DNA of 64,000 nucleotides from a virus, in IMG/VR virus record IMGVR_UViG_3300037091_000121, positions 1 through 64,000 of that record; one strand, 5' to 3'. The position numbers were made by a program, and so were the translations under genes. Shown here in pieces: positions 25,200-32,641 of this stretch. How positions within the stretch are numbered: position 1 is the first letter of the stretch; each line of letters opens with the position of its first letter. The notes beneath the pieces are model-generated. The model had not been told where the DNA came from. It saw only the letters and a list, made by a program, of their open reading frames with translations, and searched no databases.

Positions 25200-25397
25200 T
25201 TAATATTCATTGTCTTCAAGAAACTTCTTTAGACGAATCAAATCCTCTTTACTTGATGAAAAACCCTTACCCCGGCACATCCCATCACAAACCCAAAACC
25301 CTGCTGAACCATCTTTATAGATAGTAACATCCATAGAGTTATTTCCAACATCATCTCCAAGTTCTAGTTTCAACCCTTCATCTGCCTTCTCCATCAT
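25200..25397 (-). CDS. hypothetical protein, 65 aa
   Basis: MMEKADEGLKLELGDDVGNNSM, a beta-strand pair with two Cys (FWVCDGMCRGKG) and a C-terminal helix. Start overlaps the stop of the terminase ATPase gene (ATGA). No family recognised. Confidence 0.5.
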   Translation of the reverse strand: MMEKADEGLKLELGDDVGNNSMDVTIYKDGSAGFWVCDGMCRGKGFSSSKEDLIRLKKFLEDNEY

Positions 25398-26257
25398 TCC
25401 TCCTCCATCTCTACCTGAATAGGCCGTGCTGTCTTGCCTCTCACTTCTCCGGAGACAATTTGCGCGGCGAAGCTAGGGTAAGCAGCAGTACTAATCGCTA
25501 CCAAATGGCCTCCGCCTCTACAAGTTTGCAGAGCAGAGCAGACACTCGCCCTAGCCTCCTCCCAGGCCCCTAGCTCGTCAGCAAGGATAATGGTGACACC
25601 TGATCCTCGCAACTGGTTCTCTCCCTGGGGAACAGCAGCTATGACAGTTCCATTGGATAGCCTGGCTCTCTCCCTTGTCCATACGAACTGGGGGAAGTTT
25701 GGCCACTTCTCTCTTCCCCCGTTTTCCTCGAACTGCTTAACCAAGAATCCGATGCGCTCGTTCAGGATTTCACTAGACCCGTTCTCGCCTCGAAACTTCT
25801 GGGCTGCCAGGATACACTTCCGGTTTCCCGTGGCGTTCATCAACTGCGGCCAGCGCGGGTCCTGACCTCCAGCAGCTATCCAGAGGAGGAAGGCGCACCC
25901 GGTCCAAGTAATCAGAGTTCGACGGCTCTTGGTGATAAGCAGGGGAGTCCTCTCAACTAGCATATCGTCTACGTGGCGAAGGTATGGCCAGTCAGGGATC
26001 AACTGCACCTTGCCACCGCCGGCCTCATCTTTAGTCCAGCACAGTTCTGTTCTGAACCTGGTGAAGCTATGCTGCCAGGGATTAGCCTCTGCCCTCAGTC
26101 TATCCCGATAGTGCTGCATCAGGATAGCAAACTGCTCTTCCGGGGTCTCCTTCTTGTATGCCGGCCGGATCGGCTGGCCCGTCAGTCTAGCTATAGCCGC
26201 CTCCTGGGTGGCGTGGAGGACTTCTGACTTCAGCGGACGCCCCCTCTTTACCGGCAC
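25394..26257 (-). CDS. terminase large subunit, ATPase half, 287 aa
   Basis: Walker A-type loop in LLITKSRRTLITW (about residue 106), adenine-proximal segment WQHSFTRFRTELCW, Walker B in VTIILADELGAWE, and coupling motif LVAISTA. It ends right after the ATPase core (QVEMEEE) without the nuclease domain that normally follows in the same chain; that domain is encoded at 22603-24636. The two halves must associate to make a working packaging motor. Confidence 0.8.
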   Translation of the reverse strand: MPVKRGRPLKSEVLHATQEAAIARLTGQPIRPAYKKETPEEQFAILMQHYRDRLRAEANPWQHSFTRFRTELCWTKDEAGGGKVQLIPDWPYLRHVDDMLVERTPLLITKSRRTLITWTGCAFLLWIAAGGQDPRWPQLMNATGNRKCILAAQKFRGENGSSEILNERIGFLVKQFEENGGREKWPNFPQFVWTRERARLSNGTVIAAVPQGENQLRGSGVTIILADELGAWEEARASVCSALQTCRGGGHLVAISTAAYPSFAAQIVSGEVRGKTARPIQVEMEEE

Positions 26258-26700
26258 TTCTTGTTACCCTTCGGTTCCTGCAGGGACTTTACCATCTGCC
26301 CTTCCAACACATCGTCACCTTCAAGAGCAGCCCGCTTGAACCGTTCCAGCATCGCCTCGGCAGTAGGGACAGTCATCTTCATCTCTCGGACAAGCACCTC
26401 TCGGATAAGAACCTCCGTCTCACTCGCCGTCTTATCGGACACACGAACGGCAAGCGGCTGCTCTGGTAGTCCGAGAAACGTCTCCTTGAATACACGAGCA
26501 GACTCGAAATGACCTCTCTCTGCCAAATACAGAAGCGTAGCCAATCCTTTCTCACCCAGCTTTCGGATGAGAGAGTCTCCCCATATGAGTGAACCTTCCT
26601 CATCTCGGAAAGCGTTTTTATCGACGAATTCTTCCCATTCATCTTCAATCGCTTGTTTTATGTCAGGGGATTCGAAGTCAGCCTTACCAAGTCTTGCCAC
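26248..26700 (-). CDS. terminase small subunit candidate, 150 aa
   Basis: GTG at 26700 is preferred to the ATG at 26775, because the latter overlaps the preceding zinc-protein gene over 70 bp and the GTG has GAGGG upstream. Helical protein with AERGHFESARVFKETFLG and a C-terminal helix AEAMLERFKRAALEGDD. Overlaps the ATPase gene by 10 bp, the normal place of a small terminase. No helix-turn-helix is obvious, so the call rests on position and size. Confidence 0.5.
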   Translation of the reverse strand: MARLGKADFESPDIKQAIEDEWEEFVDKNAFRDEEGSLIWGDSLIRKLGEKGLATLLYLAERGHFESARVFKETFLGLPEQPLAVRVSDKTASETEVLIREVLVREMKMTVPTAEAMLERFKRAALEGDDVLEGQMVKSLQEPKGNKKCR

Positions 26701-26701
26701 G

Positions 26702-26941
26702 TTATTTACGACCCTCGTTGATAGCGTTATCGACACCTTGAAGGGTGAAACACCTACGCAACTCCTGTAGCTCATCCAGAACCGGCTTTAGGAACTGCTT
26801 CCAGCGACGACAGTCGTGGCACTGCCCTTTGGCTGAAGGTTCCTCGGCGTATCCTCCACCGCATGTCTTGCAACAACCCCAACCCGGATCTTTGTCCTTG
26901 GTCATCGGAATATCCATCAGATTAGGTTCTTCCATATCCAA
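26702..26941 (-). CDS. zinc-finger protein, 79 aa
   Basis: CCKTCGGGYAEEPSAKGQC-HDC provides a four-Cys zinc ribbon in the first half; the second half is a helix with WKQFLKPVLDELQELRR. Ribosome site AAGGAGG before the ATG, first gene behind the promoter at 26953-26982. May act in DNA packaging or regulation; unknown. Confidence 0.6.
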   Translation of the reverse strand: MDMEEPNLMDIPMTKDKDPGWGCCKTCGGGYAEEPSAKGQCHDCRRWKQFLKPVLDELQELRRCFTLQGVDNAINEGRK

Positions 26942-26952
26942 CCCCTCCTTCT

Positions 26953-26982
26953 ATCCTATCGCGATGCCTTGGTTCTTGTCAA
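26953..26982 (-). promoter_or_regulatory. sigma-70 type promoter for the terminase block
   Basis: Minus strand TTGACA, 18 nt, TAGGAT, just before the ribosome site of the 79-aa gene. The -35 overlaps the end of the HNH gene. Confidence 0.65.
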
Positions 26983-26983
26983 G

Positions 26984-27442
26984 CTACTCGAAGAGATGGC
27001 TCCAGGTTTGACCAGACCAAATCTTATGAATAGTCCCTTGATAAACACCCAGGTCTTTGGCTATACTAGCCTGGGATTCTCCAGCAAGCATCCTAGCCAT
27101 AGCGCCTATAACCTTTTCCTCGGTTAACCTGGAACCACTTGCTCGTTCCCCTCTAGCTATAAGTTCCGGGTTGCGCCTAGAGTAGTGATTATCACCACTT
27201 GGAATCCTCCCCTTTAATGCAGCATCATGCAGGTTGTCCTTGTTAGTCCCAAGGAATAGGTGATCCACGTTTATACACGCTCTATTATCGCAATGGTGAC
27301 ATACCATCATACCTTCAGGGATAGGGCCTTCGGATTCCATCCACGCCCACCGGTGAGCCAAGTATAGAACAGTTCCTCTCCTAATCTTCCCATATCCGTT
27401 TTTATACTTACATCCCTTGAAGATCACGCATTCAGACTCCAC
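26984..27442 (-). CDS. HNH homing endonuclease, 152 aa
   Basis: HNH_3-type core AHRWAWMESEGPIPEGMMVCHHCDN-RACINVDHLFLGTNKDN, then NUMOD-like GDNHYSRRNPELIARGERA and a helix-turn-helix ending TIHKIWSGQTWSHLF. The last unit nearly matches that of the LAGLIDADG protein at 10845-11819. Its start lies inside the last codons of the helicase gene, so it is expressed from the helicase transcript. Confidence 0.85.
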   Translation of the reverse strand: MESECVIFKGCKYKNGYGKIRRGTVLYLAHRWAWMESEGPIPEGMMVCHHCDNRACINVDHLFLGTNKDNLHDAALKGRIPSGDNHYSRRNPELIARGERASGSRLTEEKVIGAMARMLAGESQASIAKDLGVYQGTIHKIWSGQTWSHLFE

Positions 27443-29105
27443 TAGTCTTCTCCTTCTTCTGCATCAATCTCTCAATCATAGAACTTCCCTTGCCCTTGCT
27501 CAAGTCCTTAAGCATATCCTCGGGAACTCCGCTCCGTCTCAAGAACCCAATCTGCTTCTGACTAGCAGGTTCTTTAATCCACTTGGCTTTAGTCCTGGTC
27601 CAGTCAGCAGAAGAACCCCATTGTCTCTCCACAGCCCTATCTGATAATCTAAACGCTTCCTCAATTCCATCCACCGATCTCGATCCCAGTTGCTTATCAC
27701 CTTGATAAATCTCAGCGGTATACCTTCCAAGGTCATCTTGCTGAATCCTGGCTTCCCCCGCTCCGGCGATGACTAGCCTATAGCCCTCACGCCAAGGAGC
27801 CCAGATTCGGTTAGTAAGCCTACGAATGTCATCGGGGAGTTCATGGTCGGAAAAAAGGTCCCATTCCTCGCACTTATGATTGAGCTGCTCGACAGACCTC
27901 ATCCCCTCAAGCCTAGACGGAGGAACACCGCTTGCATCGACTTTATCCCGCACCTGATCGAGTCGCTTACCTGCAACGTCCATCGTGTCCGGCAAGCCAA
28001 AAATCACGGGCGCCGTTACTAGTTTATTTCTCCTACAGTTATCTACGAGGTCTATCACTAGGAGATTTTCTTTCCCTGGAAAGATCCTAGTCCCTCGCCC
28101 CATACACTGACTATAGAGAGAACTCGACTTCGTTGGGCGCAGCATGATGACACAGGATACCTTTGGCAGGTCCACCCCTTCGGTCAATAACGCACAGTTA
28201 CAAAGCACGTCTATATGGCCGTCTCTGAATTCTTGGAGAAGTATAGCTCTCTCCTCCGGGTCCGTCTTACCAGATACAGCAGCCGCCCTAACCCCCTGCT
28301 CCAAGAACAGTTCGGCAGTATCGATTGCGTGCTTCACGTCCACGCAAAACGCCAGGGTGGGTCGCCCAGGGCACAGCTTTTTCCAATACTCCACGGCCAT
28401 CAGAGACCGCTCTCGATGATTGACCGCTGCAGAGAGTTGGGAGGTAATGAAATCTCCAGCAGTAGTTCCTACATCAGCTAGGTCTGTTCCCGTCTCTACT
28501 CGATAGGCCGAGATAGGACAAAGCCATCCTCCGGCGATAGCATCTCGGATGCCAAGATTGTAAGCCTCTCCCTCGAAGATGCGTCCAAGCGTCTTCTTGT
28601 CACCGCGATTAGGAGTGGCTGTGCATCCGAGCAAGAACGGACCCCCCTCATCCCAACATCCCAGCGCCTTCAAGACCGACTTGTTACCAGGGGCAGCCGC
28701 GTGATGGACCTCATCATACACCACTAACCCTATGTCCATCTTCTCTACTAGGCGCTTCGCCCGCCTTGCCCCGTTCTGTGCCAACGTCTGGATGGAAGCA
28801 ACGATAACATCGGACCCCCAGTAAGCTGACTGCTCCGCCTTCTCGACGGAGATAGTGGCATCGGGCATCGCCTCCCTGATCTTATCAGCCGCCTGGTCTA
28901 ACAACTCTCCGCGATGGGCCAAAACCAACGAAGTTCCTTCTCCCGGCCACCTACGGATCAGATCAGCGAAAGCCACGGTTTTGCCAGTACCGGTGGCCAT
29001 CACCATCATCACTCGGCGCTTTCCTTCCGCCTTGCAGGCAAGGACCGCATCGACCGCCTGCTTCTGGTAGTCTCGGAGGACCGGTCGATCTGGGATGTCA
29101 GTCAT
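27432..29105 (-). CDS. superfamily 2 DNA/RNA helicase, 557 aa
   Basis: Q-like LRDYQKQAVDAVL, motif I MATGTGKTVAF, motif II VYDEVHHAAA, motif III LGCTATPNRGD, motif IV/V region LTEGVDLPKVSCVIMLRPT, motif VI SLYSQCMGRGTRIFPGK. This is the ResIII/RadD type that remodels DNA or branched intermediates in replication and recombination. The C-terminal 60 residues (SQKQIGFLRRSGVPEDMLKDL) form a small domain also seen at the end of other phage helicases. Follows RNase HI in one transcript. Confidence 0.85.
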   Translation of the reverse strand: MTDIPDRPVLRDYQKQAVDAVLACKAEGKRRVMMVMATGTGKTVAFADLIRRWPGEGTSLVLAHRGELLDQAADKIREAMPDATISVEKAEQSAYWGSDVIVASIQTLAQNGARRAKRLVEKMDIGLVVYDEVHHAAAPGNKSVLKALGCWDEGGPFLLGCTATPNRGDKKTLGRIFEGEAYNLGIRDAIAGGWLCPISAYRVETGTDLADVGTTAGDFITSQLSAAVNHRERSLMAVEYWKKLCPGRPTLAFCVDVKHAIDTAELFLEQGVRAAAVSGKTDPEERAILLQEFRDGHIDVLCNCALLTEGVDLPKVSCVIMLRPTKSSSLYSQCMGRGTRIFPGKENLLVIDLVDNCRRNKLVTAPVIFGLPDTMDVAGKRLDQVRDKVDASGVPPSRLEGMRSVEQLNHKCEEWDLFSDHELPDDIRRLTNRIWAPWREGYRLVIAGAGEARIQQDDLGRYTAEIYQGDKQLGSRSVDGIEEAFRLSDRAVERQWGSSADWTRTKAKWIKEPASQKQIGFLRRSGVPEDMLKDLSKGKGSSMIERLMQKKEKTSGV

Positions 29106-29262
29106 CTTTCAATTCCCGCTCCTTTGGCCTTGATCGCATACAGGTTTTACAATTAACCCATATCCAATCTTCGGATGCCTTCACTCCTCCTTCACGGATA
29201 ACCCAACCACAGGAAGTCCAAGAGCCTTTGTTGAAATGGACTATCACTCTCGCCTTATTCAT
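29098..29262 (-). CDS. small protein between RNase HI and helicase, 54 aa
   Basis: Start MNKARVIVHFNKG at 29262 overlaps the RNase HI stop (ATGAATAA) and its own stop overlaps the helicase ATG. Contains SCGWVIREGG and VNCKTCMRSR, a possible zinc site. Tight coupling suggests a replication-related role; unknown. Confidence 0.55.
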   Translation of the reverse strand: MNKARVIVHFNKGSWTSCGWVIREGGVKASEDWIWVNCKTCMRSRPKERELKDD

Positions 29263-29980
29263 CTTCGCTCCAAAGGTCAATAGGGGCTTCGTTAGACCCT
29301 CTCTCTACAGCCTCGGAAGCCAACCGATCAGCCGCCTCATTCTCCACTACTCCGGAGTGTCCACGGACAAAAAGCATCTTGAACTTGGCGCACTCCTTGG
29401 AAAGGGTTCGGATCTCGTTTATCAAGCTCTTGTTCGCTTTAGCTATCCATTTCCCATGGATGACCCCTATCGCATACTGGCTATCGCTCATAACAGTGAC
29501 CTTTGCAGAGTGCCGATCTGGTATCATCAACAGCGCCTCTCGGACAGCCATCAGTTCTGCGGCGTTGTTGGTAGACGGCCCGATGGCCTTGCCTCGCTCC
29601 GTCCTCCTGCCATCTGACAGCAGGACCACGCCAATCCCGCCAGGCCCTCCAGGGTTCGGCCAGCACCCTCCGTCGGTATAGGCCACGTAATCCACCGTCT
29701 TCGGAACCGGAACCTCCTTCGGGATCATGTAGTTCTTGGTCTTCTGCTCGAAGGCCAGTGGCCTTCGCTTTACCTTCTTCGTATCTACTACCTCGGGATT
29801 CATCTCGCGATGGGTAATGTTCCTGGGATCGAACACAGCGAGGAAGTATCGAGCCTCCATTCCAGCCCCACTAGAGGACAGCTCCATCCTGAAGTGGAGG
29901 GCACCCTCAAGCCCCCTCGCCACCGAGTCTGATAACCAATACATTGCGGTATCGTAGTCGTCAGTAGTCTGTATGGTCAT
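29255..29980 (-). CDS. ribonuclease HI with extra N-terminal domain, 241 aa
   Basis: Residues 98-230 are RNase HI with the four catalytic acids: Asp in YTDGGCWPNPGG, Glu in NNAAELMAVREAL, Asp in VMSDSQYAIG, and Asp in NEAADRLASEA. It removes RNA from RNA-DNA hybrids such as primers. Residues 1-95 are an additional domain of unknown type. The -10 ends 6 nt before the ATG, so the mRNA is probably leaderless. Confidence 0.9.
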   Translation of the reverse strand: MTIQTTDDYDTAMYWLSDSVARGLEGALHFRMELSSSGAGMEARYFLAVFDPRNITHREMNPEVVDTKKVKRRPLAFEQKTKNYMIPKEVPVPKTVDYVAYTDGGCWPNPGGPGGIGVVLLSDGRRTERGKAIGPSTNNAAELMAVREALLMIPDRHSAKVTVMSDSQYAIGVIHGKWIAKANKSLINEIRTLSKECAKFKMLFVRGHSGVVENEAADRLASEAVERGSNEAPIDLWSEDE

Positions 29981-29986
29981 GGTTAT

Positions 29987-30015
29987 AGTATACAGTCAAG
30001 GGGGTTGATTGTCAA
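29987..30015 (-). promoter_or_regulatory. consensus sigma-70 promoter, leaderless RNase HI transcript
   Basis: Minus strand TTGACA, 17 nt, TATACT, then 6 nt to the ATG of RNase HI. First promoter of the leftward replication/terminase block. Confidence 0.85.
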
Positions 30016-30042
30016 GTGGGTTCGGTCTTGGCGGAGACAAAG

Positions 30043-30153
30043 AAAAAGCCCTCCGTCTTGTAAGACGGAGGGCTAATGAGAAATTGACCACAAGAGGAAG
30101 GGTTCACAGGAAGGAGCGCGGCTGGGCTGTGAAATCAGCTACGCTCACTAACT
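30043..30153 (-). ncRNA. small RNA candidate of about 110 nt with intrinsic terminator
   Basis: Starts 7 nt after the promoter at 30160-30188 and ends in a perfect 12-bp hairpin (GCCCTCCGTCTT/AAGACGGAGGGC, 30048-30073) followed by TTTTTC. No ORF with a start and ribosome site lies between. The terminator also insulates the RNase HI promoter from upstream readthrough. Function unknown. Confidence 0.65.
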
Positions 30154-30159
30154 GAACCT

Positions 30160-30188
30160 AGTATAGTCCAGAAACTTTATTCTGTCAA
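30160..30188 (-). promoter_or_regulatory. sigma-70 promoter of the small RNA
   Basis: Minus strand TTGACA, 17 nt, TATACT. Its -35 lies back to back with the plus-strand promoter at 30194-30222, so the two diverge from one 60-bp control region. Confidence 0.8.
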
Positions 30189-30193
30189 GGGGG

Positions 30194-30222
30194 TTGCTTC
30201 TTGATACTCATCCCGATATACT
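30194..30222 (+). promoter_or_regulatory. promoter of the rightward small-gene cluster, leaderless
   Basis: TTGCTT, 17 nt, TATACT, and 5 nt to the ATG at 30228. Confidence 0.75.
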
Positions 30223-30227
30223 CTGGT

Positions 30228-30398
30228 ATGACACCAAAGAGATACACGGATGCAGAACTTCTCGGGCTTCTTGAACTGGTGAACGAAGACCATTACTCCT
30301 GGTTCTCGCCAATGGCTGTAAACCTAATCAATGAGCTTATCCAGTTGCGTAAGGAGATTAATGACCTTAAGGACCCGTTCGTGGAGGAATCGGAGTGA
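30228..30398 (+). CDS. hypothetical protein, 56 aa
   Basis: Start MTPKRYTDAELLGLLELV at 30228 lies at the expected transcription start; the upstream in-frame ATG at 30201 is inside the promoter. Helical throughout. First gene of a rightward cluster of small overlapping genes, next to the divergent control region. No function recognised. Confidence 0.6.
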   Translation: MTPKRYTDAELLGLLELVNEDHYSWFSPMAVNLINELIQLRKEINDLKDPFVEESE

Positions 30399-30688
30399 GT
30401 GACAAGCTATCAACTCACTGGGTCTGTGGATGCGATGACACAGACAATTGCCACTGTCATAACTGCCTGATGGAGAAGATCGATGAGTCGGTGGTTCATC
30501 GTGATGACTACGAGAACGTATACATAGAACAGGGGATTTATCTTAGTAATTCCAAGGGAGAGATAGGTCTATTGAAAGATAGACTAATAACGTTAGAGAG
30601 AACAATCGTTCTCCTTGAAGAGTGGATTAGCTCGATTCCGGATCACGTGGGGTTCTGCAAGCCGTTGGGATTGAGGAAGAAGGAGTGA
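30395..30688 (+). CDS. Cys/His-rich coiled-coil protein, 97 aa
   Basis: GTG start overlapping the previous stop. N-terminus HWVCGCDDTDNCHCHNC could bind zinc, followed by a coiled coil. The segment HRDDYENVYIEQG is shared with the next gene (HRDDYETLYIEKC). The C-terminus LLEEWISSIPDHVGFCKPLGL is shared with the 48-aa gene at 31371-31517. It therefore combines parts found separately in its neighbours. Confidence 0.6.
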   Translation: MSDKLSTHWVCGCDDTDNCHCHNCLMEKIDESVVHRDDYENVYIEQGIYLSNSKGEIGLLKDRLITLERTIVLLEEWISSIPDHVGFCKPLGLRKKE

Positions 30689-30913
30689 GTGATGGATTAC
30701 TGCTTTCACGGGTGTGTCTCCCACCTCTGCCGCAAGTGCGTGGAGGATGAGCGAGACGTTGCAGCCAAGCAACGTGATGAAGCCGTGTCTCATCGTGACG
30801 ACTACGAGACTCTCTACATAGAGAAGTGTATCGAGTTGAGGAAGTCCAGAGAAGAGGTTGAACGGTTGAAGGATAGATTATCGGAAGAGGAACTGGGAAG
30901 AAGGAGTGGATGA
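30689..30913 (+). CDS. Cys-rich coiled-coil protein, 74 aa
   Basis: MMDYCFHGCVSHLCRKC, then HRDDYETLYIEKCIELRKSREEVERLKDRL. Paralog of the middle of the 30395-30688 protein. Start codon GTG 30689 or ATG 30692. Unknown function; zinc binding plausible. Confidence 0.6.
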   Translation: MMDYCFHGCVSHLCRKCVEDERDVAAKQRDEAVSHRDDYETLYIEKCIELRKSREEVERLKDRLSEEELGRRSG

Positions 30914-31107
30914 TGGAGAACCGGATGGATATAGAACTTGATCTGGGCGGTGTGATTTCGTTCGGATCTGCCGGGGTGGATAGAAAGTTCATCCATTTTG
31001 AGATAGGAGTGGATGAACCGTGGGGATACAGTCACCGACTCTGGCTTACATCCGAGGATCTAGAGAAGATTATCGAACTAGCTAATTCGACCAAGCAGGA
31101 GATGTAG
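30910..31107 (+). CDS. hypothetical protein, 65 aa
   Basis: ATGA overlap with the previous gene. Beta-rich start (DIELDLGGVISFGSAG, KFIHFEIGVDEPWGYSHRLWLT) and a short C-terminal helix. No family recognised. Confidence 0.55.
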   Translation: MMENRMDIELDLGGVISFGSAGVDRKFIHFEIGVDEPWGYSHRLWLTSEDLEKIIELANSTKQEM

Positions 31108-31153
31108 AGATATAGAGAAGGAGTTTGGGTTTTTGAACTATGAAGGAGAAGGA

Positions 31154-31363
31154 ATGAAAGACGCTCTATCTAGATACAAGGAGCAGGCCCATCTGGTCGA
31201 GGCTCTGGAGCACCAGCGCCCTTTGCTGTCGGGAGATAGTGATAGGTCGAAGCTGGCTGCTAGATGGATACAGCATGCCATAGAGCGAGCTAATGAGAAG
31301 ATGGCTGAAGCACGAGTGGAATGTGAAGGATTGGGGGTCGATTGGCACGACTCTTGCAAGTAG
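31154..31363 (+). CDS. hypothetical helical protein, 69 aa
   Basis: Start MKDALSRYKEQAHLVEAL at 31154 has GAAGGAGAAGG upstream. Helical hairpin type with an Arg/Lys-rich core. Its last codons contain the sigma-54-like site of the next gene. Confidence 0.55.
   Translation: MKDALSRYKEQAHLVEALEHQRPLLSGDSDRSKLAARWIQHAIERANEKMAEARVECEGLGVDWHDSCK
31343..31358 (+). promoter_or_regulatory. sigma-54-like promoter (-24/-12)
   Basis: TGGCACGACTCTTGCA matches the sigma-54 consensus TGGCAC-N5-TTGCA with GG and GC 10 nt apart. Predicted start (about 31369) is 2 nt before the ATG of the 48-aa gene. Overlaps coding sequence of the upstream gene. Confidence 0.45.
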
Positions 31364-31370
31364 GTAGGGT

Positions 31371-31517
31371 ATGACAACCAAAAATCAAGTATCAGAACTG
31401 TTGGAAAGAGTGTCGGATTTGGAGAGGATCGTCACCCTCCTCGAAGAGTGGATTGACGCGCTTCCAGCTCACACAGGATTCTATAAGCCAGAGGGATTGT
31501 GGAAGAAGAATGAGTGA
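31371..31517 (+). CDS. small leucine-rich protein, 48 aa
   Basis: MTTKNQVSELLERVSDLERIV-TLLEEWIDALPAHTGFYKPEGL-WKKNE. Paralog of the last 38 residues of the 30395-30688 protein. Overlaps the next gene by 8 nt. Unknown function. Confidence 0.6.
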   Translation: MTTKNQVSELLERVSDLERIVTLLEEWIDALPAHTGFYKPEGLWKKNE

Positions 31518-31779
31518 CCTATGCTGCTGTAAGATGTGCTTGGATCACGTAACGGCTCAAGTGGAGTTCCTTGCTGCACAGAAGTTCTATGATGAGATGG
31601 TTCAGAAAAGATATAGAATGAGAAGCTTGGGTTACCATTGGTGTCGATATACCTGTGGGTGGGCTTCCGATGAAGTGGAGCGGCTGGCATCCACGCAATC
31701 TGAAACGAAATATAAAAGGAGTTCAGTATGGATGAAGTATTACAGAGTAGCGAGAAAGTTATGGGAAACTCCCAGATAA
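31510..31779 (+). CDS. Cys-rich protein, 89 aa
   Basis: Start MSDLCCCKMCLDHVTAQ at 31510 overlaps the previous stop. Two Cys clusters (CCCKMC and WCRYTCGW) suggest zinc binding. It overlaps the next gene by 52 bp. Unknown function. Confidence 0.55.
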   Translation: MSDLCCCKMCLDHVTAQVEFLAAQKFYDEMVQKRYRMRSLGYHWCRYTCGWASDEVERLASTQSETKYKRSSVWMKYYRVARKLWETPR

Positions 31780-31934
31780 CCGAATGGATCAGATTCTGCT
31801 TGTCCCAGTATCTGTCTGAAGGACAGCTAACCGCCGGAGAATTAGACAATCAGCTTGTCCTTCGCGTGTTTATTACTGTTAACAAGAAGAGTGTTCCCGA
31901 GCTATATATCATTAAGGTTAACAAGCAAGGGTGA
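31728..31934 (+). CDS. hypothetical protein, 68 aa
   Basis: AAAGGAG before the ATG. N-terminal helix (QITEWIRFCLSQYL) and a beta C-terminus (NQLVLRVFITVNKKSVPELYIIKV). Last gene of the rightward cluster. No family recognised. Confidence 0.55.
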   Translation: MDEVLQSSEKVMGNSQITEWIRFCLSQYLSEGQLTAGELDNQLVLRVFITVNKKSVPELYIIKVNKQG

Positions 31935-32276
31935 TGGTTTCTGGGATATTCTTGGGGTTTTGAGCACGAGAGAGTGCAAAATTATGCCAATCGAATGAGT
32001 GCATACCCCCCCCTAGCAAGGACGACGACAGTAGAAGAGAAGCCTATCGAACAAGTGTTTGCTTCTCTGCGAATGGATACATCTAGGGATGATCGGCTCG
32101 AGGGCATCGATAGGCGCAGCACGGCGGGCAAGGAGGGGGCTCGAGTCCATGGGTGGTGCATCGGGTAGGGCTAGGGGCTAGGGCGTCAGGATGAGAGGCT
32201 GGGTGATTACGGGTGTGCGAGGTGGGGGCAGAGGAATGGCCCCTCGATGAGAGGAGCCTGGGTGAGAGGAGAAGGG
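31935..32276 (+). other. intergenic, G-rich, no confident gene
   Basis: 342 bp between the rightward cluster and the leftward small-gene block. A 64-codon frame from 31974 lacks a ribosome site and runs into G-rich DNA (32150-32280, many GGG runs). The G-rich part is only loosely periodic, unlike the strict GGNNN tracts further right. Confidence 0.4.
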
Positions 32277-32546
32277 CTAGCCGAAGATTGAGCGCAGAAC
32301 CTCTCGGCCGCAGTCCGTAGCGTAGTAGTAGTGTTCGGGTGCGGTGCGATAGAACGATATCCATCCCTTCATAAACAATCGGTAGGTGTCGTGATACTCT
32401 TCGGGCAGCACGCCGAACCCAAGGGCTCCGGCCGAGGTTCTAATCTTGCCGAGGAGGTCAATCTCACTCTGCGGAACCGGCTCCGCACCGTTGGCGGATC
32501 GCTTGGCGTTGAAGGTGTTGAGGTCACGTTCTGCACAGGTCATCAT
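32277..32546 (-). CDS. hypothetical protein, 89 aa
   Basis: AAGGAGACG before ATGATG. Sequence MMTCAERDLNTFNAKRSANGAEP, then GKIRTSAGALGFGVLPEEYHDTYRLFMKGWISFYRT. Mixed helix/strand, no family recognised. Own promoter at 32596-32624. Confidence 0.6.
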   Translation of the reverse strand: MMTCAERDLNTFNAKRSANGAEPVPQSEIDLLGKIRTSAGALGFGVLPEEYHDTYRLFMKGWISFYRTAPEHYYYATDCGREVLRSIFG

Positions 32547-32595
32547 CGGTTCGTCTCCTTCTTAATCGGGTGGGCTTGCTTGCCCTCGCAATTAC

Positions 32596-32624
32596 AGTAT
32601 ACCGATCCGGCCCAGGACATGCAT
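32596..32624 (-). promoter_or_regulatory. promoter with ATGCAT -35
   Basis: Minus strand ATGCAT, 17 nt ending ATCGG, TATACT. Sequence from TATTACACC through the -10 is repeated almost unchanged at 32950-33000, so the weak -35 is a conserved variant. Confidence 0.6.
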
Positions 32625-32641
32625 TCCCCCCGGTGTAATAG

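Noticed and set aside
31974-32168. 64-aa plus frame
   Set aside because: No ribosome site, starts at a GTG in a poor context and ends in G-rich intergenic DNA.
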